DNA of 64,000 nucleotides from Nostoc carneum NIES-2107 (GTDB taxonomy: Bacteria; Cyanobacteriota; Cyanobacteriia; Cyanobacteriales; Nostocaceae). The stretch is taken from the NCBI GenBank assembly GCA_002368155.1, contig AP018180.1:4595014-4659013 (forward strand), given 5' to 3'. Of this stretch, positions 42,028 to 49,797 are shown piece after piece. A program made the position numbers and the translations under genes. The notes below the pieces were generated by a model. It worked only from the letters and a program-made list of their open reading frames with translations, had not been told where the DNA came from and ran no database searches. Within the stretch, counting starts at the first letter, position 1, and every line of letters starts with the position of its first letter.

Positions 42028-43923
42028 ATGCCAGATTTATCTTTGCTGTTAGCTTGCACACAATGTTCAAATGTTTCGCAAACACCTGCTAATCATTGCC
42101 AAGAAATTCGCGCTGACGAAACCACTCCCCCAACATCTGATACGAGTGCTTGCGTGAGCCAACCAGAAAGCATGGAGGTAGCATTTTCACCACCAATTCA
42201 AGAGACTAATCAACAAACTTCAGTAGCACAGGCGCAAACTCAAACAGAAACATTCATTAATCCCACGAATAAATATAATCATCTCAATCAAATTGCAGAA
42301 GTGCGCCCTCTACAAGTAGATCTGCTGTTGCCGATGGGTGGTTTTTTCTTCATGCTCATTGTTGGTAGCATATTAATTATCTGGAAACGCTTTCCCGATG
42401 CCCAACGTCAATGGCAGCTGCTCTTACAAGGCGATACAGGTATTTTAAGTTCGGATGTCCCTTGGCCGGAGAAGAAGGAGAAGAAACAGGAGTTCGATCA
42501 ACCTGTCATCTTAAAACAGTCTCGTGCATGGTCTCATGCGATAGTTTGGAGCATAGTTGGAGTTACAAGTTTTGCCGTGGTTTGGTCTGCTACTGCCAAA
42601 ATTGACGAATCTGTACCAGTGCAAGGCAAACTCGAACCCAAAGGATTTGTCAAAGAAATTCAAGCGCCAGTAGGCGGTGTAATTGACAAAATTCATGTCC
42701 AAGAAGGACAAAGAGTCAAAAAAGGTGACTTATTAGTAAGTTTTGATCGCACCTCTAGTCAGGCGAAATTACGCTCTCTACAAGCAGTGCGAGCCAGTTT
42801 GTTGGCAGAAAATAAATATTATCAGACACAAATGCGATCACTCACGGCTAATGCTAGTTGGCAGGATTTGAAGGAAGTCCCAGATTTAGCAGCACTCACC
42901 GAAAACCGTGCCGCGTTAGTCAAAGAAAATCAACTTTTCCGTGCAGAATTAAACCAAGGTTTAGGAGTACGCGACTTAAACCCACAGATGAGACAGCGCT
43001 TACTCACCAGACAATTAGAAAAAGAAACTCGCATTGACTCGGTGCGCTTAGATAGAGAACAGCTAACTCGGCAGTTAAATCAAGTGCAAGTGCAACTGAT
43101 TAACGCCAGAAGTACTTTGTCCACAAATTTAGAAATTGCTAATAATTTAGAAAGCCTCGTAGATAAAGGCGCATTTGCTCGCTTACCTTACCTAGAAAAA
43201 CAACAAGCCGCAGAAGCTAGCCGTGCAGAAGTCAACCGCCTTGAACAGGAAGTAGAACGGCTAAAATTAGCGATCGCCCAAGGACAAAGGAAACTAGAAA
43301 ATGCGATCGCCCTTTCCCAAGAAGATTTACTCAGCAAAATAGCCGATAACGAAAAGCGCATCGCTGATATTGATAGTCAACTTACCAAAGTCATCGTTGA
43401 AAACAACAAAAAAATCCAAGAACTTAACAGCGAAATTCAGGAACTCCAGGTAAATATGAAATACCAAGAACTGCGAGCTGCCAATGATGGTATTGTGTTT
43501 GACCTCAAGCCGCGTAGTTCTGGCTATGTTTATAACAGCAGTGAATCGATTCTCAAAATTGTGCCGCCAGAAAACCTTGTAGCGCAAGTTTTCATTACCA
43601 ACAATGATATTGGTTTTATTAAACCTGGAATGCCTGTTGATGTCAGAATTGATTCTTTCCCATACACAGAATTCAGTGATATTCAAGGGCAATTAGTACG
43701 TGTCGGTTCAGATGCTTTACCACCGGATCAAACCCATCCCTACTATCGTTTTGCGGCAGAAATTCGTTTAGACAAGCAATCTATCAATATCAATGGCACA
43801 GAAGTGCCTTTGCAATCTGGTATGTCTTTAAGTGCGAATGTTAATATTCGCAAGCGCACCGTGATGAGCATTTTTACAGATAAGTTTTTAGGTAAAGTAG
43901 AAAGTTTGAAATATACTCGGTAG
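42028..43923 (+). CDS. HlyD-family membrane fusion protein
   Basis: 631 aa. The HlyD part runs from about residue 170: a TM segment (HAIVWSIVGVTSFAVVW), a biotinyl/lipoyl-like hairpin (VQGKLEPKGFVKEIQAPVGG), a long coiled coil (about 245-480) and a C-terminal beta-barrel (LKPRSSGYVYNSSESILKIVPPENLVAQVF). It links the inner-membrane ABC exporter to a TolC-type outer-membrane channel; no TolC gene is in the window. The first 170 residues are unusual: a Cys/Thr/Gln-rich stretch (ACTQCSNVSQTPANHC) and an extra TM segment (LLLPMGGFFFMLIVGSILII). The start at 42028 could be wrong, but the frame has no later ATG with a good ribosome-binding site before that TM. Confidence 0.9.
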   Translation: MPDLSLLLACTQCSNVSQTPANHCQEIRADETTPPTSDTSACVSQPESMEVAFSPPIQETNQQTSVAQAQTQTETFINPTNKYNHLNQIAEVRPLQVDLLLPMGGFFFMLIVGSILIIWKRFPDAQRQWQLLLQGDTGILSSDVPWPEKKEKKQEFDQPVILKQSRAWSHAIVWSIVGVTSFAVVWSATAKIDESVPVQGKLEPKGFVKEIQAPVGGVIDKIHVQEGQRVKKGDLLVSFDRTSSQAKLRSLQAVRASLLAENKYYQTQMRSLTANASWQDLKEVPDLAALTENRAALVKENQLFRAELNQGLGVRDLNPQMRQRLLTRQLEKETRIDSVRLDREQLTRQLNQVQVQLINARSTLSTNLEIANNLESLVDKGAFARLPYLEKQQAAEASRAEVNRLEQEVERLKLAIAQGQRKLENAIALSQEDLLSKIADNEKRIADIDSQLTKVIVENNKKIQELNSEIQELQVNMKYQELRAANDGIVFDLKPRSSGYVYNSSESILKIVPPENLVAQVFITNNDIGFIKPGMPVDVRIDSFPYTEFSDIQGQLVRVGSDALPPDQTHPYYRFAAEIRLDKQSININGTEVPLQSGMSLSANVNIRKRTVMSIFTDKFLGKVESLKYTR

Positions 43924-44047
43924 CCGTTCATAAAAAGTCGGCAGAAAACTATTGAAATTGGGCATTGGTAATACCAAATTAAACAAAGATTGTTCAAATT
44001 GGTATAACTCTTTGCCATGCCCTATGCTCTATTCCCTATGCCCAATT

Positions 44048-44150
44048 TTAAATTTGTAGGGTGTGTTGTCGCGTAGCGCAACGCACCGACGCAGCATCAA
44101 TGAATCACGGTGCGTTAGCCTACGCCGTAACATACCCTACCTTAAATTTA
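44048..44150. repeat. TAAATTTGTAGGGTGTG palindromic element
   Basis: Outer arms TAAATTTGTAGGG and CCCTACCTTAAATTTA; inner GCAACGCACCG and CGGTGCGTTAGC. A typical non-coding dispersed palindrome. Partial relatives are near 9270 and 49760 (TAACGCACCCTAC). Confidence 0.7.
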
Positions 44151-44200
44151 TGTTTACACCAAATCAAATAATCTTTGCGACACATCAATAATATTCTAGA

Positions 44201-44221
44201 GGGCAAGGCACTGCCTTGCCC
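44201..44221. repeat. Perfect GGGCAAGGCA palindrome
   Basis: GGGCAAGGCA, one base, TGCCTTGCCC. Followed by CCTACAATCT, as in many cyanobacterial repeats of this kind. Confidence 0.7.
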
Positions 44222-44383
44222 CTACAATCTGTCACATTCTTGTTTCAAATTGGGATTATTTAGATAATACTTATAAGTCCAAAAACGTTTTTAATTATTC
44301 ATCTGCTGTGTAGCCATAAGTCTCAATTACTAACCAAATATCTATTTTATAGATAACAGTACAAATGGCAAAGTTATGATTAA

Positions 44384-45196
44384 TTATTTCTTTTTCTTGC
44401 GAGAAGTTTTACCGGACTTCTTCTTTGCAGGTTTAGCGACTGGAGTAAATCCACGGGAATTTTTAGAATCGTCCACAGCTTCATCAAGAGAGGCAAAATA
44501 ATCCATCACCTCTAGCGGAGTAAACCTGCGTTCTGGGATTTCTTCACGAGTTTTCAATCCCATTGTAACTTGTACTTCACCCCAGTCACCCGCAATAAAA
44601 GGAACTACACAATTAGCCGCAAAAGCTTGCTCAATCACATCCGCAGACTCGACAGCCTCTAAACTAATTAAGTTAGAAACGAGAAAGGCATTAAATTCCG
44701 CATGATTGCTAGCAAATAGTGCTAGTTGTTGGGTAATAAAGTTAACACACTCAGTTCTTGCTTCTGGGTAGTGCTGGCCGATTTGACTAATACAATCTGC
44801 TGCTGTAGTTCGAGCATAGATATGATATTGATCGTCAGCCAGATAAGCACTGAGTGCTGGAAGTGACACTGGGCCAATCATTTGAAATACTTGTGGCATT
44901 TCAGTGCTAACCCAGTCAAGATCTTCTAGTTCTTCAAACAGAGTTAACAGTGGTGCGATCGCATCTTCTGCTTTCAACTGTCCTAATGCGCGCCAAGCAT
45001 GAATTGTAGACCAAACCTCATCACTATCAGAATCAGCCCACATGAGTTCTTGATCAGTGAGCATCCGAATTAAATCGGGTATATGCTCAGGTTTAAGACC
45101 AAGTTCTGCTACATAATTTGGCCATTCTTTGTAGTTGCGACAATCACCATAGCTCAAAAGGCGATCTACAGGAGGTGGATAGCTGGCTGAGGTCAT
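44384..45196 (-). CDS. HEAT-like repeat protein with Lys-rich tail
   Basis: 270 aa from the ATG at 45196 (MTSASYPPPVDRLLSYGD); 25 more codons are open upstream, but they read as spacer. Helical pairs typical of HEAT/PBS-lyase-like or DUF1186 proteins are visible (HIPDLIRMLTDQELMWADSDSDEVWSTIHAWRALGQL, VSLPALSAYLADDQYHIYARTTAADCISQIG, split here by spacers). The C-terminus ends in a basic tail (KPAKKKSGKTSRKKKK). No enzyme motif; probably a protein-binding scaffold. Confidence 0.7.
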   Translation of the reverse strand: MTSASYPPPVDRLLSYGDCRNYKEWPNYVAELGLKPEHIPDLIRMLTDQELMWADSDSDEVWSTIHAWRALGQLKAEDAIAPLLTLFEELEDLDWVSTEMPQVFQMIGPVSLPALSAYLADDQYHIYARTTAADCISQIGQHYPEARTECVNFITQQLALFASNHAEFNAFLVSNLISLEAVESADVIEQAFAANCVVPFIAGDWGEVQVTMGLKTREEIPERRFTPLEVMDYFASLDEAVDDSKNSRGFTPVAKPAKKKSGKTSRKKKK

Positions 45197-45341
45197 GTTA
45201 ACTTGTTGAGTCCTGTAATTGAGATTACCATGCTCTTTAAGAAGAGAACAGGGAACGGGTAACAGTAACAAAAACCTGCCCTAATACAGTGTTTAGAGTA
45301 CTTATACCAATTCAAATAATATTTGCCACAGATAATTTATC

Positions 45342-45407
45342 TGTAGGGGCACGGCACCAGTAAGATAATTGAATATATCGAGAGATTGTGGATGCCGTGC
45401 CCTGTAG
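45342..45407. repeat. TGTAGGGGCACGGCA palindrome
   Basis: TGTAGGGGCACGGCA pairs with TGCCGTGCCCTGTA (one base looped out) across about 35 bases. Confidence 0.65.
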
Positions 45408-45441
45408 CAGTTTTCAAGTATTTTAAAACATACTATTTTGA

Positions 45442-45666
45442 GGGCACAGCATTGCTCATACGTGTCAACTTAACGTGAAACCCGCTCTTGTGCAAGGTTT
45501 CGCCCTCACCCCCAGCCCCTCTCCCTGTGGGCGAGGGGAGCAAGAGATTTAGTTCCCCTTCTCCCGGGGGAGAAGGGGTTAGGGGATGAGGGCACGAGGT
45601 ATTTGTACAACGCGCGCCCTATATAGCTTTTAGCTTAAGTTGACACCAATGAGCATTGCTGTGCCC
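45442..45666. repeat. GGGCACAGCATTGCTCAT palindrome, interrupted
   Basis: Left arm 45442-45459 and right arm 45649-45666 are exact inverse complements (18 bp). The element between them (45462-45646) is inserted at the tip. Confidence 0.75.
45462..45646. mobile_element. MITE with GTGTCAACTTAA ends
   Basis: 185 bp with perfect 12-bp terminal inverted repeats GTGTCAACTTAA and TTAAGTTGACAC. The interior (CCCTCACCCCCAGCCCCTCT ... GGGGATGAGGG) is related to the split element at 9312-9601. No coding capacity. Confidence 0.78.
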
Positions 45667-45720
45667 CTACCTGTTTTGTTGACACCAGATGTTATTACAA
45701 TCAGCTATTATCAAGAACTT

Positions 45721-46419
45721 TTAGCGCTGAATTGTTTGTGCAGATTGATTAAATAACAACTCCCGCGACTTCTCAATATCTAGTGCTTGATTTTTAAATG
45801 CTTCTGCTTTTTCGTAAGCGCGAATTGTCGCTGGGCGTGCCTTAATTGCTTCAAACCAACGCTGCAAGTTGGGAAAATCTTCTAATTTTTGATTTTGGCT
45901 TTCGTAAGGCACAATCCAAGGATAAGCTGCAATATCAGCTATCGAATAATCGCCAGCTACAAATTCTCTATCAGCTAATCTTTTATCTAGCACTGCATAC
46001 AAGCGTCCAGTTTCTTTGACATAGCGGTTAATCGCATAGTCAATTTTTTCTGGTGCGTATTGGCTAAAGTGATGATTCTGTCCTGCCATTGGCCCTAAAC
46101 CGCCCATTTGCCAGAATAACCATTGCAAAACTTCTACCCTGTGCCGCAAATCTTGGGGGATTAATTTCCCAGTTTTTTCTGCTAAATACAATAGAATTGC
46201 ACCAGATTCAAAAACAGAAATTGGTGCGTCTCCATTTGTAGGTTCATGGTCAACAATTGCAGGAATACGATTATTAGGTGAAAATTGCAAAAACTCCGGC
46301 TTAAATTGGTCACCTGCGCCAATATTTACAGGAATAATATTATAAGGTAGTCCAACTTCTTCTAAGAAAATTGTAATTTTATGTCCGTTAGGAGTCGTCC
46401 AGTAATAAAGGTCAATCAT
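45721..46419 (-). CDS. Glutathione S-transferase, Nu/YfcG-YghU-like
   Basis: 232 aa from the ATG at 46419 (MIDLYYWTTPNGHKITIFLEEVG), preceded by AGGGA; the longer frame begins within a repeat. The N-terminal thioredoxin fold carries TTPNGHKI, the glutathione-site signature of Nu-class enzymes such as YfcG/YghU. The C-terminal helical domain has VEVLQWLFWQMGGLGPMAGQ and YSIADIAAYPWI, the last being the GST N-capping motif. YfcG-type enzymes reduce disulfides with glutathione. It is the last gene of a redox cluster (thioredoxin, MFS, SDR, GST). Confidence 0.9.
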   Translation of the reverse strand: MIDLYYWTTPNGHKITIFLEEVGLPYNIIPVNIGAGDQFKPEFLQFSPNNRIPAIVDHEPTNGDAPISVFESGAILLYLAEKTGKLIPQDLRHRVEVLQWLFWQMGGLGPMAGQNHHFSQYAPEKIDYAINRYVKETGRLYAVLDKRLADREFVAGDYSIADIAAYPWIVPYESQNQKLEDFPNLQRWFEAIKARPATIRAYEKAEAFKNQALDIEKSRELLFNQSAQTIQR

Positions 46420-46511
46420 TGGTATTTTCCCTGTTTTAGTATTTTGTGTTGGGTATGGTAATTGGTCATTGGTCATTGGGTGTTTCTCCCTCATCTACCT
46501 CATCTACCTCA

Positions 46512-46565
46512 TCTCCCCAATCCCCAGTCCCAAATCCCAAATCCCCAGTCCCCAGTCCCCATTCT
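46512..46565. repeat. CCCCAGT tandem repeat
   Basis: Heptamers CCCCAAT/CCCCAGT, with a TCTACCTCA repeat before them (46492-46512), fill the GST to SDR spacer. Confidence 0.85.
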
Positions 46566-46578
46566 CCTTTCCCCATCT

Positions 46579-47268
46579 TTAAAAACGCTCAACCCAAGGG
46601 CGTAGTTCAACTTCCCAAGTCCAGGCGCTACGGGGTTGATTGAGAATGTTGAGATAAGTTTGAGCGATCGCATCTGGATCGAGGGTGCTATCGGGATTGT
46701 CTGCTGGATCTAGGCGTTCTGCGGAACGGATGGCACCATCAATCACAAAATGCGCTACATGAATATTCTTAGGTGCAAGTTCTCTGGCGATACTTTGAGC
46801 TAATCCCCGCAGGGCAAATTTACCCATTGCAAAGGGTGCTGATTGTGCATAACCTTTGATACTAGCTGAGGCTCCAGTAAAGAATATAGCACCACCTCCC
46901 TGCTGTAACATTCTTTTAGCAGCAGCTTGGGCAACTAAAAAGCCACCATAGGCAGTTACTTCTAAAGTTTTGGCAACTTCATCAGGATCTAAATCAATTA
47001 ACGGCCCGCGTACTCGAAAGCTGGGATTATATACAACAACTGTAGGAGAACTCAGTTTATTTTCGACATCGATAAATAACTGATTCACTTCCTCGGGTTT
47101 TGTAGCATCAGCAGCAAAGCTGACGGCTGCAATTTCACTGCTGAGTTGCGTAAGTTTTTCAATGCGACGAGCTGCTAAAGCTATTTGGTATCCTTCTTTA
47201 GCCAATAAACGAGCGATAGAGGCACTCAGCCCATTACCAGCACCGACTATCAAAGCTGTTTTTGCCAT
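46579..47268 (-). CDS. Short-chain dehydrogenase/reductase, Tyr-less
   Basis: 229 aa. The NAD(P) site is GAGNGLSASIARL (about 9-21), and VVYNPSF replaces NNAG-like. The catalytic region reads FTGASASIKG...SAPFAMGKFALRGLAQS: Ser and Lys are present, but the Tyr of YxxxK is Phe. This change recurs in a branch of SDRs I have seen with the KFALRGLAQS string, so it is probably a family trait. Activity is uncertain. Same strand and close to the MFS and GST genes. Confidence 0.85.
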   Translation of the reverse strand: MAKTALIVGAGNGLSASIARLLAKEGYQIALAARRIEKLTQLSSEIAAVSFAADATKPEEVNQLFIDVENKLSSPTVVVYNPSFRVRGPLIDLDPDEVAKTLEVTAYGGFLVAQAAAKRMLQQGGGAIFFTGASASIKGYAQSAPFAMGKFALRGLAQSIARELAPKNIHVAHFVIDGAIRSAERLDPADNPDSTLDPDAIAQTYLNILNQPRSAWTWEVELRPWVERF

Positions 47269-47358
47269 AGGTGCAATTCTCCTTTAATAATGCACTGATA
47301 GTTGTGAATTGGCGTTGCTGAATGTAACTAATCTGCAAGTTCAGCCTTGGGCGTGAAA

Positions 47359-48654
47359 CTAATTCATATTTTCCATTAGCAACACTGAATTATTTTTAGT
47401 AGGATGTTGTCCAATTCGCAGTACTAAAACTGCGGCTATTAAACAGAGAACACCTGACAAAATAAAGGCGTGAAAATAGCTACCTAATAAAGTTCTCAGC
47501 ACTCCTGCACCAAAGGCGGCTGTGGCTGCACCGAGTTGATGTCCCGCTACAATCCAACCGAACATCACGCCGACATTCTCTTTCCCAAATATATTGCTGA
47601 CAAGACGCACAGTTGGGGGAACGGTAGCAATCCAATCGAGTCCGTAGAAGACTGCAAATACTGACAGTCCGTAGAATGAAAAGTTAAAACTAAATGGCAG
47701 GAAAATTAGAGAGATACCACGTAATCCGTAGTACCAGCAAAGTAAGTAGCGATTGTTATATTTATCAGACAACCAGCCGGAGATAGTTGTCCCGCAAAAG
47801 TCAAAAATCCCCATAATCGCCAATAGTCCCGCAGCTTTAACTTCAGGGATACCATGATCAATACAAGCTGGTATTAAATGGGTGCCAATCAGTCCATTGG
47901 TGCTAGCACCACAGATAAAAAAACTACCAAATAACAGCCAAAAGTCGAGTGATTTTGCACCTTGCCAGAGTTTGCGGAGAGTGGAAGCAATAGAATTAAC
48001 CTTTGGTGGTAAGACTTCCTCTGTATGGCTGCGATCGCCAAAAGGTCGCAAACCGATTTCCGCCGGGCGATCGCGCATGAATAAGGCGATCGCAGGTGTA
48101 ATTACAAGTGCAATCCCAGCTAGGCTAACAGATGCAGCTCTCCACCCGAAACGCTCTACTAAAGAGGCTAAGATTGGCAGAAATATTAGTTGTCCGGTGG
48201 CTGTACTGGCTGTGAGAACTCCCAAAACCAAACCTCGCCGTTCCGAAAACCAGCGATTGACAACAACAGCACCTAATACTAATGCGATCGCACCGCTACC
48301 ACTTCCAACAATAATTCCCCACAGCAAAACTAATTGCCACGAAGCTGACATGAAAGTGGTTAAGCCAACACCAATGGCGATCGCAGTTAGTGCCAATACC
48401 ATTATCCGGCGAACCCCTATACGCTCCATAAATGTGGCAGCGAAAGGGCCAATCAGTCCATAAAGTACTAAATTGAGGGAAATTGCCAAAGATATAGTAG
48501 CTCTACTCCAGCCAAATTCCTGCTCCAAGGGTACGATTAAAACTCCTGGTGCAGAACGGATTCCTGCGGCTACTAACAAAGCTAAAAATGTTAAACCCGC
48601 AACAAACCAGCCATAGTGCACCGAACGACGCGCTAAGTATGAGATTAAAGACAT
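47359..48654 (-). CDS. MFS transporter
   Basis: 431 aa, about 12 membrane segments. The start (HYGWFVAGLTFLALLVAAGIRSAPGVL) and the loop FMERIGVRRIMV resemble the monocarboxylate/OFA-like branch of the major facilitator superfamily, with a second-half loop GWLSDKYNNRYLLC. The substrate is unknown. It lies between thioredoxin and SDR genes on the same strand, in a cluster probably controlled by the divergent ArsR-like gene. Confidence 0.88.
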   Translation of the reverse strand: MSLISYLARRSVHYGWFVAGLTFLALLVAAGIRSAPGVLIVPLEQEFGWSRATISLAISLNLVLYGLIGPFAATFMERIGVRRIMVLALTAIAIGVGLTTFMSASWQLVLLWGIIVGSGSGAIALVLGAVVVNRWFSERRGLVLGVLTASTATGQLIFLPILASLVERFGWRAASVSLAGIALVITPAIALFMRDRPAEIGLRPFGDRSHTEEVLPPKVNSIASTLRKLWQGAKSLDFWLLFGSFFICGASTNGLIGTHLIPACIDHGIPEVKAAGLLAIMGIFDFCGTTISGWLSDKYNNRYLLCWYYGLRGISLIFLPFSFNFSFYGLSVFAVFYGLDWIATVPPTVRLVSNIFGKENVGVMFGWIVAGHQLGAATAAFGAGVLRTLLGSYFHAFILSGVLCLIAAVLVLRIGQHPTKNNSVLLMENMN

Positions 48655-48655
48655 G

Positions 48656-48700
48656 GTGATTGGGGATTAGGGACTGGGGACTGGGGATTGGGAAGATTAG
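48656..48700. repeat. GGGGATT/GGGGACT tandem repeat
   Basis: Short heptamer array immediately before the MFS start codon, between the thioredoxin and MFS genes. A CCCTTTACCCATTCCCC stretch follows. Confidence 0.8.
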
Positions 48701-48801
48701 GGGACAAGGAGAAATCCCTTACCCATTCCCCTTTACCCTTTACCCATTCCCCCCAGTTAGCCTTTCAGGGTATATAAACAGCTCACCCTAGGCAGTTAAC
48801 T

Positions 48802-49128
48802 TTAGGAAATATGCTGTGATAGAGTCTTGGTTAAAGTGGTTTTAGGAACCGCACCCACGACCGTATCGACTTGTCGGCCTGCCTTGAATACCATGAGTGT
48901 AGGTATACTACGAATTCCGTAATGGCTGGCAACGGTGGGATTTTGATCTGTGTTCAGTTTCACCACTTTCACCTGTCCGTCGTATTCGGTAGCTAACTCG
49001 TCTACAACGGGAGCAACCATTCTGCAAGGCCCGCACCAAGGTGCCCAAAAGTCAACTAATACCGGAACTTGGCTTTCTAGGACTTCTTGCTTAAAGGTAG
49101 CTTCCGTGACATTTGTAACGGATGACAT
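48802..49128 (-). CDS. trxA: Thioredoxin
   Basis: 108 aa, normal length. The active site is WCGPC (31-35) in [18 protein letters not shown], with the cis-Pro in [14 protein letters not shown] general protein disulfide reductase that receives electrons from ferredoxin or NADPH thioredoxin reductase. The gene is divergent from the ArsR-like regulator, 83 bp apart, with a palindrome in between. It heads the cluster trx, MFS, SDR, GST. The symbol is generic; the genome surely has other thioredoxins. Confidence 0.93.
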   Translation of the reverse strand: MSSVTNVTEATFKQEVLESQVPVLVDFWAPWCGPCRMVAPVVDELATEYDGQVKVVKLNTDQNPTVASHYGIRSIPTLMVFKAGRQVDTVVGAVPKTTLTKTLSQHIS

Positions 49129-49158
49129 GAAATTGTCCTCCTGTATTTAATTCTATTG

Positions 49159-49173
49159 TTCGATATTATCGAA
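49159..49173. promoter_or_regulatory. Candidate ArsR-family operator
   Basis: TTCGATA-T-TATCGAA, a perfect 7-1-7 palindrome in the 83-bp divergent promoter region of trxA and the ArsR-like gene. The position is right for autoregulation and control of the trx-MFS-SDR-GST genes. Confidence 0.65.
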
Positions 49174-49211
49174 TAAGTAAAATATATGTCATTTTATGAG
49201 ATAGTGCAACT

Positions 49212-49565
49212 ATGAGATTTTTGTATCATCCAGATAGAAAAGATATTTCATTAGCAGGAGTGTTATACGCATTGGGCGATCCGGTGCGGCTAGAGATTGT
49301 GCGGTTATTAGCAACACAGGGGAAGCAGTGTTGTGCGGGGTTTGACTTTGCGATCGCCAAATCGACGATGTCAAATCACTTTAAAATTTTACGGGAGTCG
49401 GGAGTTGTATTAACCCACAAAGAAGGAACGCAGCACATCAACAGCTTGCGGCGTGAGGATTTAGAAGCCTTATTTCCGGGATTGCTAGATGCAGTCTTGC
49501 GATCGGCTCAACCCTTAAATATCTGCACCTCAGCCAATAAACAAACAGCCTCAAAAGTCTCCTAG
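49212..49565 (+). CDS. ArsR-family transcriptional regulator
   Basis: 117 aa. A winged helix-turn-helix: SLAGVLYALGDPVRLEIVRLL, then FDFAIAKSTMSNHFKILRESGVVL and wing KEGTQHINSLRREDLEALFPGLL. There is a Cys pair at about 38-39 (GKQCCAG) before the recognition helix and one Cys near the C-terminus; the classical CxC metal site is not obvious, so a thiol or redox signal is possible. It faces the thioredoxin gene, which suggests it controls that cluster. Confidence 0.88.
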   Translation: MRFLYHPDRKDISLAGVLYALGDPVRLEIVRLLATQGKQCCAGFDFAIAKSTMSNHFKILRESGVVLTHKEGTQHINSLRREDLEALFPGLLDAVLRSAQPLNICTSANKQTASKVS

Positions 49566-49797
49566 CCGCCGTGCGGAAGTCAAAAGACTTATATTCTAGG
49601 CTTTTACACACTTTAGAATTGTGTGTTTATTTATGCCGTGGTGTACTAGACTTATCAATTAGTGACTGCCATCAATATTCTTTTTTCTACCCTTACCCTT
49701 GAAAGCAGTCCCCTATCACCATTACCTATTACCCGGTACGAAAAGCTTGACCATAGCTGCGTTACGCTGTTGCTAACGCACCCTACATGGATTGATA

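Larger units (their letters stand above)
43924..44383. other. 460-bp repeat-rich spacer
   Basis: It contains an ACCAAATT...AATTGGTAT inverted pair (43974-44004), a GTAGGGTGTGTTG palindrome (44048-44150) and a GGGCAAGGCA palindrome (44201-44221). No gene is seen. Confidence 0.65.
45197..45720. other. 520-bp repeat-rich spacer
   Basis: Two stacked elements: GTAGGGGCACGGCA palindrome (45342-45407) and a GGGCACAGCATTGCTCAT palindrome (45442-45666) split by a MITE (45462-45646). No gene. Confidence 0.7.
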
